Assembly: GCF_031157315.1 (NCBI RefSeq)
Contig: NZ_JAVIFU010000006.1
Coordinates: 62,001-126,000 of the forward strand
Direction of reading: 5' to 3'
Source: Paenibacillus sp. LHD-38
GTDB taxonomy: Bacteria; Bacillota; Bacilli; Paenibacillales; Paenibacillaceae
DNA: 64,000 nt
Under the pieces are notes generated by a model, which did not search any database, had not been told where the DNA came from, and saw only the letters and a list, made by a program, of their open reading frames with translations. Made by a program: the position numbers and the translations under genes. This document shows positions 17,613 to 26,854 of this stretch, in pieces (positions within the stretch are counted from its first letter, which is position 1; each line of letters opens with the position of its first letter).

Positions 17613-19637
17613 ATGGAACTTCACGCTTCGCAACCAGTTGCCCCGCTCTATGACGGAACACAAGACCCTCAGTTCCAGCGGCCCTATGTGGACATCGATG
17701 AATGGCGGGATTTGCCGGTGCGCCATCGGTACATCCATGGTGGATTCGAGGGGACGGGCACCAGGTTTTCATTCTATTACCCGCCTGAGGAGGGCTATGA
17801 GAGACGTTTCTTTCATTTCGTCTCGCCTGTTCAAGGCAGTGAAAACGCAAACCAAGGCAACGATGGCGCAATTGGCTTTTCCGTTTCCAGCGGCGCTTAT
17901 TTTGTAGAATCCAACATGGGCGGAATGTCATCTGACATTACTCTTGTTTATCGCGCCAGCGCAGCCGTGGCGCAGTATTCGCGGGTCAAAGCAGCCGAGC
18001 TGTATGGCCCCCATCGCCCTTACGGCTATATTTATGGCGGAAGCGGCGGCGGATACAAGACCATAAGCTGCATAGAAAGCAAAACAGGCGTTTGGGATGG
18101 CGCGGTGCCATTTGTAATCGGAACGCCAATGGCAATGCCTTATAACTTTACGGTACGCGTCCATGCCATGCGTATCCTCAAGGATAAGTTTCCTTCCATT
18201 ATTGACGCACTGGAGCCCGGAGGAAGCGGGGATATGTATGCAGGATTGAATGAAGAAGAAAGACAGGCTCTTGAAGAAGTGACCCGGATGGGTTTTCCGC
18301 CTAAGACCTGGTTCGCCTATAACGAGATTGGTGAGGGTGCACTGTCGGTTCTTTCTCCCGCTGTGTTCCAGAGTGACCCCTCCTATTTCGAGGATTTCTG
18401 GACGGTACCTGGTTACCTTGGCGCTGACCCTAGCAGCTCGGCTTCTAGGGTACGCCTTCATTACAAGACCGTCATAACAGAGGTCATTCGGCACGAAAAG
18501 CAAGGAGACTCAGATTCTGATCGATCGATGATGATGGGCGTTGACGAGGCCTGGAAATCGCTTCAGGGTGCTTCCGGATCCATGTCCGCTCCGACATTCC
18601 GGCTGGAGAGCGCGCCTAGCGGGGATCTATATATAGACGGAGCCTACATCGTCTTTACCAGCGGCGAGGCCGCTGGTCAGAAGGTGCCAATCGGTCAGAT
18701 CAACGGTGATGTCGTTACGATTGGATCGGCTTTCGGATTTCACGAGTCGGTGCAATATTTGGATAAAATCAAGCCGGGAGACGAGATCATGCTCGATAAC
18801 TCGGATTATATCGCCCTTCAAACCTATCACCGTCATCAAGTACCGACTCCAGATTTTTACGTCTGGGACCAGTACCTTGATAAAGACGGTCAGCCGCTGT
18901 ATCCGCAGCGTCCCTTCCTGCTTGGGCCGGCCATCGCTTTCGGCGGAGCCGGCTCGGTTCAAAGCGGCCGCTTCGAAGGAAAGATGATCGTCGTGGAAAC
19001 ACTGATGGACGAAAGCGCGTTTCCTTGGCAAGCCGATTGGTATCGAACCAAAGTCAAAGAAGCGCTGGGCGAGAAGCTGGATGATCGTTTCAGGCTTTGG
19101 TATATTGACCACGCCATACATGCTGACTCTTACGATACGCTGGATGATCTGCATATCGTTAGCTATCTCGGCGCGCTGCATCAGGCGCTTCGCGATCTGA
19201 GCGCCTGGGTGGAAAGAGGCGTCGCTCCTCCCGCAAGCACCGACTACGAGATCGCCAGCGGTCAGGTCAGCGTCCCTCCGGAAGCAGCCCAGCGCAAAGG
19301 GATTCAACCGGTCGTTACCCTAAAAGCTAACGGGGGTCTGCGTGCCGATGTTTCAGTAGGTGAGGTAGTCTCCTTCTCGGCAAATATCGAGTTACCGCCG
19401 AATACGGGTAAGATCGTGTCTGCCGAATGGGATTTTGAAGGGGAAGGCACCTATCCGATCGAAGGAACTTTCAGCCGCGTTAATGAAGACGGCTCACAGG
19501 TTGTTATCGAGGCGTCGTATGCGTTCTCCAAACCGGGCACATACTTCCCGGTATTGCGGGCTGCGTCGAGCAGAGAAGGAAATGACAAGTACACTCAAGT
19601 ACTGAATCTCTGCCGTGTACGGGTCGTGGTAACCTAA
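17613..19637 (+). CDS. Alpha/beta-hydrolase-like protein with C-terminal PKD-like domain
   Basis: This 674-residue protein carries a nucleophile elbow GGSGGG (Ser144). A later His in the segment DHAIHAD (H500 or H503) comes after a VVETLMDESAFPW segment that could provide the acid, so a serine-esterase-type fold resembling tannase/feruloyl-esterase or related proteins is plausible. Residues from about 570 on (SAEWDFEGEGTYP, YAFSKPGTYFP) look like a PKD/Ig domain. No signal peptide is evident. I start at ATG 17613 after GAGGAGGGGG. It lies 23 bases after the GH2 stop and is likely co-transcribed, so it probably removes an acyl group from the imported sugar. I do not recognise a named family. 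Confidence 0.55.
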   Translation: MELHASQPVAPLYDGTQDPQFQRPYVDIDEWRDLPVRHRYIHGGFEGTGTRFSFYYPPEEGYERRFFHFVSPVQGSENANQGNDGAIGFSVSSGAYFVESNMGGMSSDITLVYRASAAVAQYSRVKAAELYGPHRPYGYIYGGSGGGYKTISCIESKTGVWDGAVPFVIGTPMAMPYNFTVRVHAMRILKDKFPSIIDALEPGGSGDMYAGLNEEERQALEEVTRMGFPPKTWFAYNEIGEGALSVLSPAVFQSDPSYFEDFWTVPGYLGADPSSSASRVRLHYKTVITEVIRHEKQGDSDSDRSMMMGVDEAWKSLQGASGSMSAPTFRLESAPSGDLYIDGAYIVFTSGEAAGQKVPIGQINGDVVTIGSAFGFHESVQYLDKIKPGDEIMLDNSDYIALQTYHRHQVPTPDFYVWDQYLDKDGQPLYPQRPFLLGPAIAFGGAGSVQSGRFEGKMIVVETLMDESAFPWQADWYRTKVKEALGEKLDDRFRLWYIDHAIHADSYDTLDDLHIVSYLGALHQALRDLSAWVERGVAPPASTDYEIASGQVSVPPEAAQRKGIQPVVTLKANGGLRADVSVGEVVSFSANIELPPNTGKIVSAEWDFEGEGTYPIEGTFSRVNEDGSQVVIEASYAFSKPGTYFPVLRAASSREGNDKYTQVLNLCRVRVVVT

Positions 19638-19671
19638 AGCAATATACTAGCGCTCTAAAAGGTGCATGGGT

Positions 19672-19724
19672 AAGCAGCGGCAGATTAGGATGGACTTTAT
19701 CATCCTAGTCCGCCGCTGCTTTTT
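19672..19724 (+). terminator. Terminator after the GH2-esterase pair
   Basis: AAGCAGCGGC (19672-19681) pairs with GCCGCTGCTT (19712-19721), with an inner stem (AGGATG/CATCCT) and a T tail (19720-19724). Confidence 0.85.
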
Positions 19725-19841
19725 AAGCATTCATAGCCACTAATTATACCTAATCGAGCATTGCAAACTTAAATATGTATAATAAGGGGACAGGATTTTT
19801 TTGCTGCAAGGCCCTGAAAAACGACGAAAGCAGATGAAATC

Positions 19842-21587
19842 ATGCGATTCCTCCCACACAAAAACGTAACCAAAACGTTGACTTTCAAGCTTACGATTGG
19901 CTCGCAGCTCATTATCATTCCGCTGATCTTCTTCCTCATCTTCGATAATTGGTATTCCATAAATGTGCTGCACAAGAAAGTATCCGAGTCCAAGAAGGAT
20001 ACTATTGCACTATACATGAACGAGATCGACTCTGAATTGAAAAGTGCGGATGATTACCTAGTCAAAACGTTAAGTTACGATATGAGCATTTCTAATCTGG
20101 AGAATAACGATTCCGGCACGAGAGAGATCGCGAAAGTTAATTTAAAAGAAGATATTGTAAGGGCCATCGGTACCTATAAACTGGTTGACGGGATTTTTGT
20201 CTATTCAAGCACGACGAAGGACTACTTATATTCCTTTAGTTCACGCACCAGCTACGATGAAAGAATTGCAGTTGCGGAGTATACGTCGGATAAGATGGAT
20301 AATGGCGGAAGCCTTAGCGGGTTGAAGTGGTTTTCATCACCGGTTGATTCCTCCAATTACATGTTCAGAATCTTAAATATAGGCAGTGTGTTTGTAGGTG
20401 CTTGGATAAACCTGGATACTTTTATTCAATACATTAATGATTTGGATCTTAGTCAGAAGGAATCGTTTATTATGGCTTCTTCGGTAGGAGTGCCGTTAAA
20501 TAACGCTGATTTCATTCGAAGTTATGAGATCGACCTGTCGGGAGATTTAAGCAGCTATTACTTTACCGGTACGAATAAAAACTACATGGTGATTGGGCAG
20601 GATTCAAAGAGGGGAGACTTGCGATTAACGGTCGTAGACAGCGAAAACAACATCCTCGAAGGGCTTGACCAAATTCAGATCGTTATTATTAGCATCGCTT
20701 TGCTTTCGATTTTGTGTATACCTCTAACCTTCGTCATACTGATGAAATGGATATTCAAGCCGGTAACGAAAATAAAACACGCCATCAAAATGTTTGAAGG
20801 CGGGGATCTAAGCTATAACATTAAAGTAGAAGAGCATCCCTATGAATTTATGCTGCTGATTGATACATTCAATCATTTCACTTCACAGATTCAGCAGCTC
20901 AAGATTGACGTCTATGAAGAGCAAATTCATAAGCAGAAAGCGGAGCTCCAGTATCTTCAGATGCAAATCAAGCCGCACTTTTATCTGAATGCCTTCAACA
21001 CTATCTATAGTATGGCTCAAATGAAGGACTATTCGTTGATTCAGGACATGGTCAGGAGTTTGTCGGATTATTTAAGGTATATGGTTAGGGGGAATTTTAC
21101 GCTTGTCCCATTCAAGGATGAGCTAAAGCATGTCCAAACATATCTTCAAATCCAGAAGATCCGCTCAGGGGAAAATTTGATTTGCCATGTCGATGCCGAC
21201 CAGCAGTTGATGAACTTGCAAATGCCGCCGCTTATTTTGCATACGTTTATCGAGAATATCATGAAGCATGCCCTTACGATGTACGAACCGATAACGGTAT
21301 ACATTAATATGGCTTTGATTGAACAGGAGAACGGCAAGTTTGCATGCATCACGATCCAAGATAGCGGGAAAGGATTCTCAGCCGAGGCTCTGGACGATAT
21401 TAATTCGGATAACGATCACCACAAAGATGACGGAGTGAGTATCGGGATCTGGAATATTAAACAAAGGCTCAAGCTGATGTATGGAAACAAAGCCAGCTTA
21501 ACCGCAAGCAACAACGCCGGTGCACGAATCATGATAATTTTGCCGACAGAAACGGAGCCGATTCAAAATGAATATTTTAATCGTTGA
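19842..21587 (+). CDS. YesM-type sensor histidine kinase (module 1)
   Basis: The 581-residue membrane kinase has TM1 at about 17-38, an extracellular sensor of about 240 residues, TM2 at about 280-305, HAMP, a His-kinase box QMQIKPHFYLN (phospho-acceptor H379) and an HATPase domain with N-box (HTFIENIMKHA) and G-box (DSGKGFS). YesM kinases sense sugars, often through the binding protein of a neighbouring importer. The ribosome binding site before ATG 19842 is weak (GAAAGCAG). It overlaps its response regulator by 20 bases, and a TATAAT lies at 19778-19783 ahead of it. Confidence 0.9.
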   Translation: MRFLPHKNVTKTLTFKLTIGSQLIIIPLIFFLIFDNWYSINVLHKKVSESKKDTIALYMNEIDSELKSADDYLVKTLSYDMSISNLENNDSGTREIAKVNLKEDIVRAIGTYKLVDGIFVYSSTTKDYLYSFSSRTSYDERIAVAEYTSDKMDNGGSLSGLKWFSSPVDSSNYMFRILNIGSVFVGAWINLDTFIQYINDLDLSQKESFIMASSVGVPLNNADFIRSYEIDLSGDLSSYYFTGTNKNYMVIGQDSKRGDLRLTVVDSENNILEGLDQIQIVIISIALLSILCIPLTFVILMKWIFKPVTKIKHAIKMFEGGDLSYNIKVEEHPYEFMLLIDTFNHFTSQIQQLKIDVYEEQIHKQKAELQYLQMQIKPHFYLNAFNTIYSMAQMKDYSLIQDMVRSLSDYLRYMVRGNFTLVPFKDELKHVQTYLQIQKIRSGENLICHVDADQQLMNLQMPPLILHTFIENIMKHALTMYEPITVYINMALIEQENGKFACITIQDSGKGFSAEALDDINSDNDHHKDDGVSIGIWNIKQRLKLMYGNKASLTASNNAGARIMIILPTETEPIQNEYFNR

Positions 21588-23178
21588 TGATGAAATCCAG
21601 ACCGTCAGAGCTATTAAACACAGCATCGACTGGGACATGCTCAAGATTAATGAAGTCTATACGGCTCACAATATTACGCAAGCCAAGGAGATCTTGTCCA
21701 CGAACGCAATAGACATCGCAATTTGCGATATTGAGATGCCGCAGGGCAATGGATTGGAGCTGCTTGCGTGGATCAAAGAGCATTCTCTTGATACGGAAAG
21801 TATTTTACTCACTTGTCATGCCGAATTTGAATTTGCCAAAAAAGCGATTGAGCTTGGAAGCTTCGATTATTTGGTCAAGCCGATCCCATTCGAAGACTTG
21901 GAGCAGGTTATTTACAAAGTCGTGTCCAAGATTTCCTCAACGAAACGGTTAAAAGAATACAGCGAGTACGGGGAGTACTGGATTAACAACCAATCGATGA
22001 TAGAAGAAAGCTTCTGGTCCGATCTATTGCAAGGACAGCTCCCAAATAACCCTACGGAAATCGCACAAAACGCAAAAAAAAGAAATGTTGAGTATAAAAC
22101 GGATGAACGGTATAGATTAGTATTGATCAGCAAAAAAAGACTCGTAACGAAGCTGGACGCATGGAACCATCAATTGCTCGATTACGCTTTGAAAAATATT
22201 GCGGGTGAAATCATATTCGGAAATGTGAACTCAAGCTCCCTCTTTATATTGAACGGTCAAATGATAGCCATCCTACCGGAGGTTAAGAATAGGAAGCGGC
22301 ATGAGGAAGAGATAAAGGAGGTATGCAAGGAAGTCATTGCTGCTTGCAATACCTACTTAGGATGCAGTGTAAGCTGTTATATAGGCGACTTCGTTTACGG
22401 CGAGCAGCTTTCCGAAAGCTATAAAAAACTGCTGGAAATCGACAAAAACAATGTCGCCTTAACGAGCAAAATCTTTGATTTAAACGAGTGGGATCGTGAT
22501 GTCGATACTCCAATCGCCGCTTTGGAGACCCTTATTCAAGAGTGTACGGTCATGCTGCACCAGGGCCAAATAGAAAAATTGCAACAGAAAATCATTGGTT
22601 ATCTTCATGCTTTGGCAACCGAGGAAAAACTCAATCTGGATGTCCTGCGCATTGTGCAGCATGATGTGCTGCAAATGGTGTATGCTTTCCTGCAGCAAAA
22701 AGAAGTTCAAGCCCATCAACTTTTCAAGGACCCGCAATCGCAGGAGCTGTACCGGAATTCTGTTAGCAATATCGATCATATGAGAAACTGGATTCACTAT
22801 TTTATCGGCAAGGCGGTCGGTTACACGGAAGAGATCGCTAAATCACAGTCGGTTATCGGGAAAGTGAAGGAATATATGCAGGCGAACCTGAAGAACGACA
22901 TCACGAGAGAAGACATCGCCAATCATGTATACCTTAATCCCGATTATTTGACCCGAATATTCAAGAAATCTTCGGGACTATCGATCATCGAATATTTGAC
23001 TGATGCCAGAATCAAAAAATCGATTATTTTGTTGAACGATTCGAATTTGCCAATTAGTACGGTGGCTAGTGAAGTCGGTTATGATAATCTCACATACTTC
23101 TCCAAGCTATTCAAGAAAGCAGTCGGCAGCAGCCCTTCGGAATTCAGAAAACAGAGCGCAAAGTCGGAAAATGAATAA
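21568..23178 (+). CDS. YesN-type response regulator with AraC DNA-binding domain (module 1)
   Basis: The 536-residue regulator has an N-terminal receiver with acidic pocket DDE (7-9), phospho-acceptor D54 in ICDIEMP and Lys in YLVKP. A long linker follows, and then two AraC helix-turn-helix motifs in the last 100 residues (EDIANHVYLNPDYLTRIFKK and the ISTVASEVGYDNLTYFSKLFKK region). It should activate the importer genes that follow. The start ATG 21568 lies inside the kinase gene, so translation is coupled. Confidence 0.9.
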   Translation: MNILIVDDEIQTVRAIKHSIDWDMLKINEVYTAHNITQAKEILSTNAIDIAICDIEMPQGNGLELLAWIKEHSLDTESILLTCHAEFEFAKKAIELGSFDYLVKPIPFEDLEQVIYKVVSKISSTKRLKEYSEYGEYWINNQSMIEESFWSDLLQGQLPNNPTEIAQNAKKRNVEYKTDERYRLVLISKKRLVTKLDAWNHQLLDYALKNIAGEIIFGNVNSSSLFILNGQMIAILPEVKNRKRHEEEIKEVCKEVIAACNTYLGCSVSCYIGDFVYGEQLSESYKKLLEIDKNNVALTSKIFDLNEWDRDVDTPIAALETLIQECTVMLHQGQIEKLQQKIIGYLHALATEEKLNLDVLRIVQHDVLQMVYAFLQQKEVQAHQLFKDPQSQELYRNSVSNIDHMRNWIHYFIGKAVGYTEEIAKSQSVIGKVKEYMQANLKNDITREDIANHVYLNPDYLTRIFKKSSGLSIIEYLTDARIKKSIILLNDSNLPISTVASEVGYDNLTYFSKLFKKAVGSSPSEFRKQSAKSENE

Positions 23179-23193
23179 ATATGGTCGGATAAT

Positions 23194-23227
23194 AACAAAT
23201 CCCAGCTATCTGGGGTTTGTTTTTTTG
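23194..23227 (+). terminator. Terminator after the module 1 response regulator
   Basis: AACAAATCCCAG (23194-23205) pairs with CTGGGGTTTGTT (23210-23221) with one G-T pair, followed by a T-run. Confidence 0.8.
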
Positions 23228-23302
23228 TATGAACGTCTAGCATGTTCCGGATCGTGGTCGGAAAACGTCCAACAGAGGTCTGAGGATTTAAAGAGTAACA
23301 GG

Positions 23303-23320
23303 CGGAAACGCTTATATAAT
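23303..23320 (+). promoter_or_regulatory. Promoter -10 with overlapping cre-like site
   Basis: TATAAT at 23315-23320 overlaps CGGAAACGCTTATA (23303-23316), which matches the CcpA site consensus TGNAANCGNTNNCA except at two positions. No good -35 is seen, in line with activator dependence. Glucose repression of the importer is therefore plausible. Confidence 0.45.
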
Positions 23321-23404
23321 GATGGTAACCTGTCACAGAGAACCTGATTAATCATCAATTCTAGGGTTGTTTGTACGGTAATTGTTAACAAAGGGGAAAT
23401 CAAG

Positions 23405-24925
23405 GTGAAAAAGAAAAGAAAAGTGATAACACTGTTAGCCATGGTTGCCTTGCTTGTTTCCGCCTGCAGCGGTGGAAACGGCGGCAGCAATAAAGGCGAA
23501 AATGATTCGAAAGAAACAGAAAAAAACGTCAAGCCTGTCGAAATCGTATACGCTTATCCCGTTTTTGGTAACATACCAGCGGACATGCAGCGCATTGAAG
23601 ACGAGGTTAACAAAATATCGATCAAAGAAATTAATGTGAAAGCAAAGCTGCTGCCGATCAGCGGCGGAAACTGGGGACAGCAAATCAATCTGATGGTCAC
23701 CAGCGGAGAGAAACTTGACGTGATGCCAACGTTGGGTAATTTCAACAACATGGTAGCCCAGAAGCAGCTGCTGGATATGACGGATTTAATGGACAGTCTC
23801 GGTCAGGGGATCACATCTGCTGTGGGAGACAACTTCTTGAAAGGGACAAAGGTTGATGGAAAAGTCTATGGCGTAACCGTTGGAAATGGCAAAGCAGCCG
23901 TCCCAAATATTGCGATGAGAAAAGACATATTGGACAAATACGGCTTAAGTATTGACAGCGTGAATACGATTGACGATATTGCCAAGATTTACGAGGTGAT
24001 ATCCGAAAAGGAACCTCAAATGGCTATGCTTATTCCTAACGGGATAGGAAACGTTACATTGTCGCCGGCATCGCTATTGTTTCAATCGACATACGATAAT
24101 CTGGGCGATGGCTTAGGGGTGCTTCTTGGCAACGATAACCACAAGGTTGTTAATTTGTTTGAGACGGAAGAATATACATCCATCCTGAAAACGATGAATG
24201 ACTGGTATCAAAAGGGATATATTTTGAAGGATGCGGCAACATCAAACGAGAGTGCTGTTAATTTGCTCAAAGCAGGTAAAGGTTTCTCGGAATTTACGAA
24301 CGGCGAAGTTGGCCTGGATGCCCAATTGGCGAGAAACACGGGACATCCGTTTGTCACGAAGAAGCTGCAGGACCCTTTGATTACTTCGGGAATCATTCAA
24401 GGTCTGACCTGGGTTATACCGGTTACCTCAAAAAATCCGGAAGCAGCTATGAAATTCCTGAATTTGACCTATACGAATGCCGATGTTGTTAACTTGATTG
24501 ACTGGGGCATCGAGGGCATGCATTACGAGAAGAAGCAGGATGGAACAATAGGTTACCCAAGCGGTGTGAATGCGAGCAATACAGGCTATGCCTTCGGCCA
24601 GGATTGGTTGATGGGTAACCAGCTGATCGCCCATGTATGGGACGGCAATGATCCGAATAACTACAATATTCTCGAAGAAAACAATAAAACGGCGCCGATC
24701 TCCATCGCTCTCGGTTTCTCTTATGACAGTTCGAAGGTAAAGACGGAAATCGCGAATGTTAATAATGTTATTGATCAATACAGACCGGGGCTCGATACGG
24801 GAAGCTTGGACCCTGACAAGTACTTGCCGGAATTTAACGCGAAGCTGAAAGCGGCAGGGCTGGATAAGATTATCGCGGAAAAACAGAAGCAGCTAGATGC
24901 CTGGTTTGCCGCAAACGAGAAGTAA
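23405..24925 (+). CDS. Sugar ABC transporter binding lipoprotein (module 1)
   Basis: The 506-residue lipoprotein captures an oligosaccharide for the two permeases downstream. It has a lipoprotein signal peptide with lipobox VSAC (Cys21), a low-complexity linker, and an LplA/DUF3502-type binding fold. A C-terminal region of the type YRPGLDTGSLDPDKYLPEFN is also found in the module 2 protein at 29362. The GTG start at 23405 is preceded by AAAGGGG at suitable spacing. A hairpin separates it from the permeases. Confidence 0.88.
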   Translation: MKKKRKVITLLAMVALLVSACSGGNGGSNKGENDSKETEKNVKPVEIVYAYPVFGNIPADMQRIEDEVNKISIKEINVKAKLLPISGGNWGQQINLMVTSGEKLDVMPTLGNFNNMVAQKQLLDMTDLMDSLGQGITSAVGDNFLKGTKVDGKVYGVTVGNGKAAVPNIAMRKDILDKYGLSIDSVNTIDDIAKIYEVISEKEPQMAMLIPNGIGNVTLSPASLLFQSTYDNLGDGLGVLLGNDNHKVVNLFETEEYTSILKTMNDWYQKGYILKDAATSNESAVNLLKAGKGFSEFTNGEVGLDAQLARNTGHPFVTKKLQDPLITSGIIQGLTWVIPVTSKNPEAAMKFLNLTYTNADVVNLIDWGIEGMHYEKKQDGTIGYPSGVNASNTGYAFGQDWLMGNQLIAHVWDGNDPNNYNILEENNKTAPISIALGFSYDSSKVKTEIANVNNVIDQYRPGLDTGSLDPDKYLPEFNAKLKAAGLDKIIAEKQKQLDAWFAANEK

Positions 24926-24941
24926 AATCATCTTGTCATCA

Positions 24942-24980
24942 GGTACAACTATGCAGATATTATAGCTGCTTAGTTGTACC
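24942..24980 (+). promoter_or_regulatory. Intercistronic hairpin after the binding-protein gene
   Basis: GGTACAACTA (24942-24951) pairs perfectly with TAGTTGTACC (24971-24980), with no T-run. Such structures usually protect the upstream mRNA 3' end or allow partial termination, giving more binding protein than permease. Confidence 0.6.
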
Positions 24981-25022
24981 CCATTTCATCCAGACATGCA
25001 AAAGGAAGGAAGGAGGATTGCT

Positions 25023-25940
25023 TTGAACACAACGATTAAGAAAAGAAAAAGTATGCTGCCCATGTATGTGATGATGCTGCCTGGGCTGTTGTATCTGTTG
25101 ATTAATAACTATATCCCGATGACCGGTCTTTTTATTGCATTTAAGAATATTGATTACGCCCAAGGCATCTTTCATAGCGGTTGGGCAGGGTTAGAAAATT
25201 TCAAATATTTATTCAGCACATCGGATGCATGGGTGATCACGCGAAATACGCTTTTGTACAATGCGACATTTATTATACTCGGAACGGTGTTTGGAGTAAC
25301 AGTCGGCATTATGTTAAGTGAGCTTTCCAGAAAATTTCTGTCCCGTTTTTATCAAACGGTGCTGCTACTGCCGCAATTAATGTCCATCATTATCGTCGCG
25401 TATATTGCATACGCCTTTCTAAGTGTCGACACCGGTTTGATCAACAAATCGATATTGCCTTTGTTCGGCATAGAACCTATCTCCTGGTATATGGAATCTT
25501 CTTATTGGCCCTTTATCCTAGTCATCATCTACCTTTGGAAGGGCTTGGGGTATTCATGCATTATTTATCTTGCGTCGATTCTCGGTATTGATAAATCTCT
25601 CTATGAATCTGCAGAAATCGATGGAGCCGGAAAATGGAGACAGATTATCTCTATTACGTTGCCCATGCTTAAACCTACCATTATTACTTTGGTGTTGATG
25701 TCGATAGGAACGATCTTCTATGCGGATTTCGGTTTGTTCTATCAGATCCCGATGAATTCCGGAGCGCTCTACAATACGACCAATGTTATCGATACTTATG
25801 TTTACCGTGGATTACTTCAGATGAACGACATCGGAATGGCCTCGGCCGCAGGCGCGTACCAGTCCGTGGTCGGATTCATACTGATTCTCCTGGCCAATTT
25901 TATTGTCAGGAAAGTAGACAAAGACAATGCGCTTTTCTAA
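25023..25940 (+). CDS. Sugar ABC transporter permease, LplB type (module 1)
   Basis: A 305-residue inner membrane permease with six expected transmembrane helices and the EAA loop ESAEIDGAGKWRQIISITLP that docks the ATPase. I prefer TTG 25023, six bases after GGAGG, to the in-frame ATG at 24996, which lies upstream of that ribosome binding site. It works with the next gene as the second half of the channel. No ATPase gene is nearby, so a shared MsmX-type ATPase is presumed. Confidence 0.88.
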   Translation: MNTTIKKRKSMLPMYVMMLPGLLYLLINNYIPMTGLFIAFKNIDYAQGIFHSGWAGLENFKYLFSTSDAWVITRNTLLYNATFIILGTVFGVTVGIMLSELSRKFLSRFYQTVLLLPQLMSIIIVAYIAYAFLSVDTGLINKSILPLFGIEPISWYMESSYWPFILVIIYLWKGLGYSCIIYLASILGIDKSLYESAEIDGAGKWRQIISITLPMLKPTIITLVLMSIGTIFYADFGLFYQIPMNSGALYNTTNVIDTYVYRGLLQMNDIGMASAAGAYQSVVGFILILLANFIVRKVDKDNALF

Positions 25941-25951
25941 GAGGTGAAGAG

Positions 25952-26839
25952 ATGAAGAAGTTAACCAATAAGCAACCGATATTTCAAATCAGTATTAACA
26001 TCATATTGTCCATCTTGGCACTGGCAAGTATTTTGCCGTTTTTGCTGCTCGTGATTTCCTCCTTTACGGAAGAGACGACTCTAACCCTTAACGGCTACTC
26101 ATTTTTTCCCGAGAAATTCAGTCTGAACGCCTACGAGTACTTGTTTCAACAAAGCAACATGTTAGTGAGGGCCTACGGGATTACACTTCTGGTAACCGCT
26201 GTCGGCACAAGCTTGGGGCTGCTGTTGACATCCTTGCTTGCCTATCCGCTCTCAAGAAGAGACTTTTCGAAAAGAAATATGTTTTCCTTCATCGTGTTTT
26301 TCACCATGCTTTTCAACGGGGGGCTGGTGCCTTCCTATCTGATGTGGACTGGATTTTTTCATATTAAAAATTCGATTTTCGCCTTGATTTTGCCCAATTT
26401 ATTAATGAACGCCTTTTACGTGCTGCTTATGAAAAATTATTTTTCAAACAACATCCCGCCGGAATTGATCGAAGCCGCGGAGATAGATGGAGCGGGGGAA
26501 TATAAAGTATTTTTTCAACTCATTCTTCCGCTTTCCTTGCCGATCCTGGCAACGGTAGGTCTCATGGTCGGGATTAACTACTGGAACGATTGGACAAATG
26601 GATTATACTACTTGACTGATCAGAATCTGTTTAGTCTGCAGAACGTACTAAACCGCATTCTGAGCAATATCCAGTTTCTCAGCTCAAGCAACGTAGGCCA
26701 GAAGGTAACCACCGAGCTGCCAAGCACCAGCATTCGAATGGCGATCGCTGTTGTGGGAATATTGCCAATTCTGGTGCTGTATCCGTTCTTCCAGAGGTAC
26801 TTTGTAAAGGGAATTACCATTGGCGCCGTAAAAGGATAG
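25952..26839 (+). CDS. Sugar ABC transporter permease, LplC/YtcP type (module 1)
   Basis: The 295-residue membrane protein is the second permease subunit. It has six predicted helices, the EAA loop EAAEIDGAGEYKVFFQLILP and the typical C-terminal ending (FVKGITIGAVKG). It starts 11 bases after the first permease, behind AAGAGGTG. Confidence 0.9.
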   Translation: MKKLTNKQPIFQISINIILSILALASILPFLLLVISSFTEETTLTLNGYSFFPEKFSLNAYEYLFQQSNMLVRAYGITLLVTAVGTSLGLLLTSLLAYPLSRRDFSKRNMFSFIVFFTMLFNGGLVPSYLMWTGFFHIKNSIFALILPNLLMNAFYVLLMKNYFSNNIPPELIEAAEIDGAGEYKVFFQLILPLSLPILATVGLMVGINYWNDWTNGLYYLTDQNLFSLQNVLNRILSNIQFLSSSNVGQKVTTELPSTSIRMAIAVVGILPILVLYPFFQRYFVKGITIGAVKG

Positions 26840-26854
26840 AAAGGGTGGATATAC

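Noticed and set aside
18627..19307. 226-codon minus-strand frame opposite the alpha/beta-hydrolase-like gene
   Set aside because: No ribosome binding site or recognisable domain; the plus-strand gene has clear domains and a good start.
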